Shown: piece after piece, positions 41,335 through 47,500 of the stretch
Layout of the letters: every line of letters begins with the position of its first letter
Numbering within the stretch: position 1 is the stretch's first letter
Assembly: GCA_030674155.1 (NCBI GenBank)
Contig: CM060318.1
Coordinates: 77,852,680-77,900,179 of the forward strand
Length of the DNA stretch: 47,500 bases
Source of the DNA: Stramonita haemastoma
Lineage: Eukaryota; Mollusca; Gastropoda; Neogastropoda; Muricidae
Reading direction: 5' to 3'
Made by a program: the position numbers and the translations under genes
Notes under the pieces: generated by a model
What the model was told of the DNA's origin: nothing
The model's database searches: none
Seen by the model: the letters and a program-made list of their open reading frames with translations, nothing else

Positions 41335-44208
41335 CACACACACACACACACCACACACACACACACACACACCACACACACACAGAAAAACGCAAAAAGG
41401 AAGAAACAAAACAACTTCCACATACATAAAAAGACGCACTAGTTACCCAATGGGTAGATATCAAATGACACTCATTTAAAATATTGTCAGCAACTTCCAC
41501 AAGGTTTAAGACAATGCATCAGCTATCAAATAGGCATACATAAAGCACACTGATTTCAGATACCTTCAGGAATGACTTCATAATGGTGCCTCTGGCTCTC
41601 ATCCAGCTGCCTGGAAAAGAAAAAAAATCCACGCCAACATGAATGCAGGTAGACATGGGAGATATCTGGAATGGAATCTGCAATGACTTTGAATGATCGG
41701 AATAGATTCTGTATGAGACTAGCTTGTCATAGTTTTTTTTTCCACTGGCATTCTGCATGAAGTTGTCTTTAACGGTACAGAAGAAGAAGACTGCCTTGGA
41801 GAGAAATCGACTGTGAAATGCATATCTGGACTGGAACAAAAAAAAAGGATGCCCCCCCCTCCCCTTCTTCTCCCAGCTGAAATCGTAGCACCAATAGATG
41901 CATACTTCATTTTCTCTATGGCCTGGACATTATTAAGTTAACATGCTTTGCTATTATTTTTTCTATGAACTCTTTCAGTATCATATCCATGTGTTATTTT
42001 TGAGAATTTTTCTCTTTTTCAACACTTGAACATTTTTTTCATTCTTTCTGCTCTAATATTGTATTATCTTTTCATCATTTTTTTCAAAAGAAAAGTTAGA
42101 CAATCAACAACGAATTAGCTAAACACTTGCACCTAGAACTGCAACATAAAGCAATACATTCTTAAAAGACTTTTAACATCCCTGTGATAATGTTGTTAGT
42201 TGTTCAATGTCCAATCCAATCCAATCTTGTTGTTTATAGCCTCACCAACCACAGAGGCCATATCAGGTTGTCTGTCACCTTGTAAAAACTTTATATATCA
42301 GACCAAAACTGTGCAACTATACACTATTAAGAAGGTTTTAAAATCAACTCTGCTGTCGTTCCTTGCTTCAACATCCTGGCCAACTAAAATGTCAACCTAG
42401 GACAGCCATCACATTGTCAAAAAACCACATGGGCAACAGATGTTCAGTGTCTCTTACCTCATAAAAATGTAACAAATCATTTGTCAACCATTAAAAAGAC
42501 CACTTTCAAAAAATCTGTTTGGTAAATTAATCAGTAAACAGATCTGCAGTCCACAAACTGATGATCTGTAATTTTACACTGATGGCAGATTTACTTACAT
42601 GTAGTAATGCCAGAAGACATTGTAGGTGGCAGTCAGGAACTGCCTCTGTCCACTCTGTTTATCGGGCTGGCAACACTCAAAGGCAAACACGTGCAAGTCC
42701 TGGGTGAATCAAAACCATACAGAAACAAGGTAAGTGTGCAGTATGCAATCACATGATATAGTCCCAGCAGAGCTATCTGATTTAGGCACTGTGCCATCAA
42801 ACAACTGTCACTGTATATGTGTGCCTTTTGCAAACTCCACAGAGCTTTTGTCATTTTCCTTCTTTTTTTTTTTCTTACTTCTTTTGCTGCTGTTCCCACG
42901 TTGCTCATTTCCATCTCCCCGCCACAGCCATACCCGATTTGTTATGTCCCATCCTCAGGGTCGGATGTCCACAGGAAGCCCATCAATATCAGGCGCTCTT
43001 GTCACTTTCAATGACCTACTGGCATGTAAGAAAGTTCTGCTGTATTCAGCCTTGCCACAGCACAGGATCTCAATGAAAAATATAATTTGTTCTTCCTGGG
43101 AGGATTAATCATACAGTACTGACATGTGCTTGTTTATAGAAACAATATGGATTTAAATAGTTCATCTGAAGTTAGAGATAAAAGTGTAAGGAATGTTGAT
43201 TGTAATAAGCTGTATGATGTCAACTCCAAGTAAAGCATCAGTATGTATTTGGCAAACGGGATTTTAATCTCTCTCTCTCTCTCTCTCTTCAAAATGTCAA
43301 TCCAATCATAGAAATGGTTCAAGTTACTGTTCTTATGAAAGATTATTTACACCAATATGCGCTTTTTAAACCAAAAATCTTGTACAAAGTCTTGTAATTT
43401 AAAAAAATTGTTATCTTTGTGGGTCTACTTAAGTTTAAAATCAAGTAAAATACCTCTGTTTTCTGACTGGCAAAATCCAGTGCCTCACTCTGGCGATAAA
43501 AAATCTTCCAACGAACAGATGGCCCCAGTATTCTGAAAAAGAAAACACCATGTGGAGCATTCATACCAATGGTGCATGTCCATGTTTCTGCCTACAACTA
43601 CTGTGTCAAAATTTGGTTGTTTTTCAAAAGGTCTTTTCAAAACTGAATTTGCTACATCAAAAAGAATACAAATAAGCAAAACAGAATACAGAAAACACCT
43701 GGTGCTTTAATTTTTTCAGCTCATTCCTGAAAACTAAGTGACTATTTCAAGAGAATTAATGGACGAAAAATGTATAAAAAAAAAAAAGGAGAAGTATGTA
43801 ATTATTTTCTCTCTGTATGCGTGCGTGTGTGAATGTGTGTGCACATGTGTGCAAATGTATGTGCAAATTGTGTGTCTGTGAGTGTGTGTGTGCGCTTGCA
43901 TGTGCGCATGCATGTGCATGTGTGTGTGAGTGTGTGTGTGTGTGTGCTTGTGTGGTGTGCTTACACGGATATATGTGTACATGCATGTGTGTATGCAATG
44001 TCTACAATATGATTCAAACATTTCAAGTCATTGTAGCCACATCGACAATAAAAATCTATTTCACTCTTTTGAAATGAGAAATCATTCATCAAAATTAATA
44101 GAACCTGACAGCCATTAGTCTTACCTTGAATGATATGCGCTTGGAATTTTTTCACCTTTGAGACGTTTTGAGCAGGTTTCCAGAGTGCGCTGTATGTTCA
44201 AGTTCCGT
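33805..44208 (-). CDS. PRIMPOL: Primase-polymerase PRIMPOL (CCDC111), multi-exon, 5' end missing, frame broken
   Basis: Archaeo-eukaryotic primase superfamily enzyme that reprimes stalled forks and bypasses lesions in nucleus and mitochondria (family knowledge). I assemble 14 coding exons with GT-AG borders, about 646 residues after restoring indels (human about 560); the excess lies in the central linker. Catalytic motifs: CKLYFDLEFHKP (DxE, 40817-40825), FSRHLIFQ (SxH, 39151-39159), CFADLG (Asp at 37388-37390), then YTKNRNFRLYKS. Zinc finger: Cys 35297-35299, His 35276-35278, Cys 34780-34782, Cys 34765-34767, spaced C-x6-H and C-x4-C as in human. An acidic DEDDD tail may be the RPA-binding region. 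One-base indels break exons F, H1 (two), K and L. The start codon lies in a 5' exon I could not find. Either a live gene in an error-bearing assembly or a young pseudogene. Confidence 0.95.
34740..34821 (-). CDS. PRIMPOL: PRIMPOL exon L, one base missing, end of the zinc finger
   Basis: CCCCCAG to GAAG|GTAGGA. Encodes LVADLQKGVWYQ, a missing base near 34783-34786, then CYDPDCQAVGFKSE. 82 bases where 83 restores phase. Human reads WYQKCHDPVC here. Confidence 0.92.
34985..35095 (+). mobile_element. SINE family S3, 3' body, in a PRIMPOL intron
   Basis: CACAGTCGGAATGCAGCCAC, GGTGGGTAAAAATGTCACAC and TCACCATTGGTGAGCTTCAG match the 24915 copy. Antisense to the gene. Confidence 0.78.
35259..35444 (-). 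CDS. PRIMPOL: PRIMPOL exon K, one base missing, start of the zinc finger
   Basis: GCTGCAG to AA|GTGAGT. Encodes QIDGYGKSPYP, a missing base at the C3 (plus-strand 35410-35413), then EVDDFISSLVCLRGEQ, SYDIIGYRFCHNVQRQHRSN. 186 bases where 187 restores phase. C-x6-H are the first two zinc ligands. Confidence 0.92.
36109..36206 (-). CDS. PRIMPOL: PRIMPOL exon J
   Basis: GTCACAG to GGAG|GTAGGT. Encodes GSERLLTFGGRATETHLPHR and QGGKNRAAVSHG; aligned with the human LRILTCEPSQ region. The least conserved recognised exon apart from H1. Confidence 0.85.
36806..36971 (-). CDS. PRIMPOL: PRIMPOL exon I
   Basis: CTACAG to AG|GTGGGC. Encodes VYTKNRNFRLYKSCKLGKST, then AFTVAENNTC through DIFLASLITNT. Follows human VYTRNRNFRLYKSSKIGK closely; these Arg/Lys residues contact the incoming nucleotide in the family. 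Confidence 0.95.
37384..37625 (-). CDS. PRIMPOL: PRIMPOL exon H2 (third catalytic Asp)
   Basis: Proposed start after TTAGAG; the 3' end is clear, TTAG|GTGAGC. Encodes a linker and then WQFSTEKMSDLSDKVFQHFE, AEELRALFVRDKDGKITCFA and DL. The 3' half is certain. The 5' border is not: 37626-37737 is either a 112-bp intron with a weak acceptor, or coding sequence with further breaks (a frame reading KKRLQTKCTENVCTTKKAST is open there). Confidence 0.75.
37738..38198 (-). CDS. PRIMPOL: PRIMPOL exon H1, variable linker, frame broken twice
   Basis: Acceptor: T12 then GCAG. Starts GDFVHTIFGLLEDHLHGKT, then shifts frame near 38135-38150 into KCLEEAGSLQNETQEEEESE and a Cys/Ser/Asp-rich stretch, and again near 37865-37885 into NIDCATDLDCCTSEDTECLV, ending at a donor AAAAG|GTAGAC. 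Each shift lacks one base. With both restored the exon meets the phase of its neighbours. The middle of PRIMPOL is poorly conserved in general. Confidence 0.75.
38678..38745 (+). mobile_element. SINE family S1, 3' fragment, in a PRIMPOL intron
   Basis: AAGCACATGATTGCTTATTC, TTATCCTCGATATAAAAGAA and a (TAAA)n tail. 5'-truncated; antisense to the gene. Confidence 0.85.
39102..39175 (-). CDS. PRIMPOL: PRIMPOL exon G (SxH motif)
   Basis: TGTTTCAG to GCAG|GTGAGT. Encodes TETKFSRHLIFQLEGSMFKD and NVTA. His of FSRHLIFQ is the second catalytic motif of AEP primases. Confidence 0.95.
39275..39305. repeat. Poly-C then (CA)n
   Basis: About 18 C followed by CACACACACACACA. Confidence 0.93.
39612..39890 (-). 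mobile_element. SINE family S6, full length, in a PRIMPOL intron
   Basis: On the minus strand it begins with a tRNA-like head, GGGATGGCATAGCTCGTTGA and TCAGAGCACTCGCTTACCCC. The body includes GTGCACCTTGGCTTCAGTAC and GTAAATGGGTACCTGCCCTC, ending GACACCTTTACCTTTTACC. A second copy lies at 47085 in the same orientation. Confidence 0.87.
39938..40012 (-). CDS. PRIMPOL: PRIMPOL exon F, one extra base
   Basis: TGTGCAG to CAG|GTAAGT. Encodes YTCHWLQELYGIQCNRD, then a G3 (plus-strand 39960-39962) where two bases would give HVLELSA as in the family. The exon is 75 bases; 74 are required to meet the phase of exon G. Confidence 0.88.
40496..40562. repeat. Interrupted (CA)n
   Basis: CA runs broken by ACCACA and CAACAC. 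Confidence 0.93.
40757..40848 (-). CDS. PRIMPOL: PRIMPOL exon E (catalytic DxE motif)
   Basis: GTTTCAG to AAG|GTATTT. Encodes HPCKLYFDLEFHKPANPSAN and GEMMVDTLIK. Asp and Glu of FDLEF are the metal-binding pair (D114/E116 in human). Confidence 0.96.
40857..41065. repeat. Degenerate GGTA/GGTTGGT-rich tandem array in a PRIMPOL intron
   Basis: Repeated AGGTAGGTA, GGTTGGT and mirrored GTCTGTC tetranucleotide-like motifs directly upstream of the exon E acceptor. Two longer near-copies share GTGGGCCAACTGGATGGTTG and GTGGGCCAACCGGTTGGTAG. Confidence 0.8.
41303..41384. repeat. Interrupted (CA)n
   Basis: CA runs broken three times by single-base changes (AACA, CCAC, CCAC). Confidence 0.94.
41564..41610 (-). 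CDS. PRIMPOL: PRIMPOL exon D (47-base exon)
   Basis: TTTTCCAG to GAAG|GTATCT. Encodes QLDESQRHHYEVIPE with split codons at both ends; human has CYEVIPE at this position. Too short for ORF scanning; found by frame and homology. Confidence 0.9.
42599..42699 (-). CDS. PRIMPOL: PRIMPOL exon C
   Basis: CACCCAG to AT|GTAAGT. Encodes DLHVFAFECCQPDKQSGQRQ and FLTATYNVFWHYY, matching human DVHVFALEC and FWFYY. Part of the AEP N-terminal module. Confidence 0.93.
43454..43532 (-). CDS. PRIMPOL: PRIMPOL exon B
   Basis: TTTTTCAG to GAG|GTATTT. Encodes ILGPSVRWKIFYRQSEALDF and ASQKTE, matching the human block with IWRLFHRQAQAFNF. The Arg codon is split with exon A. Confidence 0.92.
44125..44208 (-). CDS. 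PRIMPOL: PRIMPOL exon A (first recognised exon)
   Basis: Between TTTCAG and AAG|GTAAGA. Encodes RNLNIQRTLETCSKRLKGEK, then IPSAYHS, like the basic N-terminal helix of PRIMPOL before the catalytic core. It begins with the third base of a codon, so at least one exon with the ATG lies 5'. Confidence 0.88.
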
Positions 44209-44649
44209 CTGAAAGAACACACAAAGCACAAGAAGGTGGCTTCTTGCAACCTGCCCTGAGTGCTAAACACTAAATTCAAGTTCTGACAACCTTACATAAA
44301 CATTCACTTTTACTTCATACGATGAATAACAGGAAATGAACGATAAAAACAAAACAAAAACACAGTTTCAAAACAAACAAAAAAACAACAGACCATTTAG
44401 CAGAAAAACAGAAAGTCAATTGCTGTAGCACTGGTTAGATTAGCAACATGGCTTTGTAAAAATGCTTTGAAATCAAGCTTCAATATGGAAAAACTAAGAA
44501 TCACTTCAAAAGTGAAACAATTCTAGGCATATTTCTCAGGCACAACTGCCCTCCCTCCCCCACCAAACAGACAAAACACAAATGAAAAGTAAACAAACAA
44601 CCCCCATAAAAATAGCAACATAGCAAGCAATTGTGGACACAACATCCAT
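44209..44649. other. 5' flank or intron of PRIMPOL, no exon found
   Basis: AT-rich with A-runs. I looked for an ATG-bearing exon with a donor in phase with exon A and found none here or up to 47500. Confidence 0.4.
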
Positions 44650-45456
44650 AAGTAGTAGTAGTAGGCCTCCGTCAGTCGGTGTCGACTATGGAATTCGCAC
44701 CAAAAGACAGGTCATTTGTTCAGTGACAACGCCGGCTGTGGCTGGTCAGTCTGATGCGGGAGTGGCAGTCTCTGTTGCATCTGATGCAGATGTGGCTTGT
44801 TGAGGTGGCTGGAGCACATGCCTTCCGCTTGGCTCTCTTTTCGTTTGCTGCGGTGTGGATCTTTTCTTCACCACACTTCAGCTGTTTGTGGAGAACACTG
44901 CGCCATTTGCTGCGGTCAGCCGCCACCTCCTCCCAGTTCTCTAGGTTGATGTCCAGGGCTTTCATGTCACGCTTGCAGACGTCTTTGTAGTGCAGTTGGG
45001 GGCGGCCAATGCTTCTCTTGCCGGAGGCAAGTTCACCATAGAGGAGATCTTTAGGAATGCGTCCATCCTCCATCCTTCGCACGTGACCGAGCCATCTGAG
45101 TCTGCGTTGTCTGAGGAGTGTGTACATGGTGGGAAGACCTGCAACCTCGAGGACCTGAGCGTTGGTAACTTTGTCACTCCAGTGGATGCCGAGGATGCGA
45201 CGGAGAGAGCGCAGGTGGAAGCTGTTCAGTTTGCGCTCCTGTTTGGAGTATGTTGTCCATGTTTCACTGTCATATAGGAGAGTGCTGATGATGCAGGCGT
45301 TGTACACTGCCATCTTGGTGGAAATTGTCAGCTTTGGGTTCTCCCAGACACGGGTAGTGAGGCGTCCTAAGGTCGTAGCAGCCTTGCCGATGTGCTTGTT
45401 GATCTCGGCATCAAGGGATAGGTTGTCACTGATGGTGGATCCCAGGTATGTCACAT
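44650..45456 (-). mobile_element. 5'-truncated LINE (non-LTR retrotransposon), RT C-terminal part
   Basis: An intact 244-codon ORF (45454-44720) starts at the conserved YLGSTIS block and continues with ISTLLYDSETWTTYSKQERK, FHLRSLRRILGI and RLRWLGHVRRMEDGRIPK. It ends with a CIRCNRDCHSRIRLTSHSRR type Cys/His finger, as in the C-terminus of many LINE ORF2 proteins. The upstream RT catalytic part is absent. The 3' end after the stop shows GACGGAGGCC and a (TAC)n tail at 44650-44663. No stop interrupts it, so the insertion is probably recent. Clade not assigned; CR1/RTE-like. Confidence 0.9.
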
Positions 45457-45669
45457 AAGGTTGTCACATAAGGCAAAGAATACAAAATGAACAATAATTA
45501 AGTAGTTTTGTATTTTAGATAGCGAGATATGATACAAAGCTTTTTTCTGCAAATGTAACAGTCCAATTACAGGGCCAGAGACAAGAAAAAGATAAATTAT
45601 GCACAGGAAACTGATGAAAGCAGAGACTACTTATCAGAATAGGTTTTACTTACAGGAGTTATTAAGCTA

Positions 45670-45672
<3 letters not shown>

Positions 45673-45754
<82 letters not shown>
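45673..45754. repeat. (TA)n array at the 3' side of a LINE
   Basis: About 82 bp of pure AT dinucleotide, directly followed on the plus strand by the (CATGT)n end of the LINE. Confidence 0.97.
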
Positions 45755-45756
<2 letters not shown>

Positions 45757-46573
45757 TGTCATGTCATGTCATGTCTGCCTGTGGTCCCTTCTGGGGCATA
45801 GGCCGCCAACTAGCTGTCTCCAGGCATCTCGGCTCTGGGCTAGGCGTTCTAGTTGTCCCCACGTCTTGCCCATCTTTTTCGCATCTGCATCCAGGTCCCG
45901 GCGCCAGGTATTTCTAGGCCGCCCTCTCTTTCTTTTCCCTTGTGGATTCCAGGTGAGAGCTTGTCTTGTGATGCTGGATACAGGTTTCCGTAGGGTGTGT
46001 CCTATCCATCGCCAACGTCTCTGTAGGATTTCTTTCTCAACAGGCTGTTGTCTGGTTCTTTGCCATAATTCTTCATTACTGATCTTGTCTGGCCAGCGTA
46101 TCTTGAGGATCTTCCTGAGGCAGGTGTTGATGAAGACCTGGATTTTCTTCATGGTGGTGACGGTGTTTCTCCAGGTCTCTGCTCCATACATTAGTATTGG
46201 CTTGATAATGGTGTTGAAGAGCCTGGTCTTGGTGGCGATGCTGATGTCGCTTGATCCCCAGACGTTTCTGAGCTGCTTGAAGGCTGCCCTTGCTTTACCG
46301 ATGCAGGTTCTGACGTCTGTGTCTGTTCCTCCCTGTGTGTCCACGATGCTGCCGAGGTATGTGAAGCTTTCCACCTCTTCCAGCACTTCTCCTTTGACTG
46401 TGATGGGTGTTGCATTGGCTGCATTGGTCTTGAGTACCTTGCTCTTTCCTCTGTTGATGTTGAGGCCCAGTTTAGCTGAGTTCTCCACAACGATGTTGGT
46501 CTTTTCCTGCATCTGTTGCTGGGTGTGGGAGAGAAGGGCCAGGTCATCCGCAAAGTCAAGGTCGTCGAGTTGT
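45755..46573 (-). mobile_element. 5'-truncated LINE (probably RTE-like), RT palm edge to C-terminus
   Basis: The open frame begins right at the 5' breakpoint (about 46570) with [19 protein letters not shown], which contains the RT catalytic FADD box, then [47 protein letters not shown] and [12 protein letters not shown]. It ends with [19 protein letters not shown] and a stop near 45769. No frame break over 247+ codons. The 3' end is a short (ATGAC)n tail (plus-strand CATGT repeats, 45755-45775). Different family from the neighbouring LINE. Confidence 0.92.

Positions 46574-46642
<69 letters not shown>
46574..46642. repeat. (TA)n array at the 5' side of the LINE
   Basis: About 69 bp of TA with one TT interruption near 46600, abutting the 5' breakpoint of the LINE. 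Confidence 0.97.
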
Positions 46643-46644
<2 letters not shown>

Positions 46645-47084
46645 ACATTACCAGTACAATCACAATCACCCACTCTATCCGTATATGATTCTCAGAAAAA
46701 AGTCTCATTAAAATTTCTGGCAAAGTTCTATGACATTACCCACTTTTTTGATTGAAGACCATAGAATGGAACAGAAGACAAAGGTTCTGATGCTGATGAA
46801 TCCATTTGACAAAGATTTCTTTGTCACATCTCCACATATGAGATTCTGCACAACAAAGTAGTTTGTTTTTAAAAGCAGTTTATAATAACCAACAAGCTGT
46901 TAAGTGTTAGTGATTTCTTGATAGCTGCATGGGCCTGCAAGAACTGACAAACTTTAACTAACCTTTAAAGTGTAACAATGGTAAGACTCAAGACGGTTCT
47001 TTTTACATTACCAATGTACTATGTTCAGCAGGTGAACTTACCCATATTTTTAAAAAAAATCTCATTCTGGCATCTTTACCTTAA
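46643..47084. other. No gene seen
   Basis: AT-rich. A good minus-strand donor ATATGG|GTAAGT near 47037 could close an upstream PRIMPOL exon, but its reading frame back from the donor meets a stop without an ATG. Confidence 0.4.
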
Positions 47085-47385
47085 AAAAAGGTAAATGTAT
47101 AAGTCTCCCATAACCTTGGCGGTCATAGGGAAGCAAGGCAACAGAGACCTCAGCTTATCTAGGGGCCAGCATGTTGAGGGCGGCGCCCATCTCCTCTCCC
47201 TCGCTGCTTTACCTTCCCTGACACTAAAGAGGGCAGGTACCCATTTACAGCTGGGTGAACTGGGGGACTGTACTGAAGCCAAGGTGCACAAACGGTCACC
47301 CAACCAACTGGTAACTATGCTCAATGCTACTTAACTTGTTTTGGGAAAAGCGAGTGCTCTGGCCACTTAGCTATCCCACCCCCTT
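47085..47385 (-). mobile_element. SINE family S6, full length
   Basis: Second S6 copy: minus-strand head GGATAGCTAAGTGGCCAGAG and CACTCGCTTTTCCC, then GTGCACCTTGGCTTCAGTAC, GTAAATGGGTACCTGCCCTC, and an extra GCGAGGGAGAGGAGATGGGC block that the 39612 copy lacks. Confidence 0.87.
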
Positions 47386-47500
47386 TTATGTTTTTTGTAT
47401 TTTAAAAAAAATTCTGGCATCAGTTTCTTCTATCTCATTTTCTATATCATGCAGTTCTTTTCTTATCAATAAAAATGTTAAAATATTTTTGATGCCTGAG

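Noticed and set aside
45599..46711. 370-codon plus-strand ORF, the longest in the window
   Set aside because: It is the antisense shadow of the minus-strand LINE ORF plus Tyr-Ile translation of the flanking TA arrays. The minus-strand frame carries the RT motifs.
47030..47090. Possible first coding exon of PRIMPOL ending at the strong donor near 47037
   Set aside because: In the phase needed by exon A the frame meets TAA shortly upstream and has no ATG.

Overview
This is a eukaryotic, intron-rich, AT-rich genomic window. It is most likely from a gastropod mollusc, probably a caenogastropod. The support is three animal housekeeping genes with consensus GT-AG introns, several families of tRNA-headed SINEs of a type I associate with gastropods (from memory, not searched), two truncated non-LTR retrotransposons, and a very heavy load of CA/GT, TA, GA and poly-C repeats. 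There are no operons, CRISPR arrays or prokaryotic features. All three recognisable host genes lie on the minus strand.

Layout: (1) 3.4-4.9 kb: an ELOVL6-type very-long-chain fatty-acid elongase whose coding sequence is one uninterrupted genomic block, with a likely splice acceptor just upstream of the ATG. (2) 10.7-22.9 kb: a complete omega-class glutathione S-transferase gene of five coding exons. The first encodes only ten residues and is invisible to ORF finding, and the exons join in phase to a 243-residue protein. (3) 23-32 kb: intergenic, with no gene I can support; it is dominated by microsatellites, poly-C tracts and SINE copies. (4) 33.8-44.2 kb: a PRIMPOL (primase-polymerase, AEP superfamily) gene with fourteen coding exons proposed here and the 5' exon apparently outside the window or unrecognised. 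The catalytic DxE, SxH and hD motifs and the zinc-finger ligands are all visible. (5) 44.6-46.6 kb: two 5'-truncated LINEs in the upstream intron or 5' flank of PRIMPOL, one sandwiched between two (TA)n arrays.

The main observation is that ELOVL6 and PRIMPOL are both broken by isolated one-base indels (two in ELOVL6, at least five in PRIMPOL), while every splice site, catalytic motif and C-terminal signal remains recognisable. The GST gene and both LINE ORFs have none. The pattern fits residual base-level assembly errors better than old pseudogenes, but reads or RNA are needed to decide. I did not find a convincing new biological system. The other unusual features are structural: a core shared between SINE families with different tails, poly-C tracts exactly at SINE 5' ends, microsatellites that seem to have grown inside SINEs, a higher-order CA repeat, and a 50-bp minisatellite in the GST gene.
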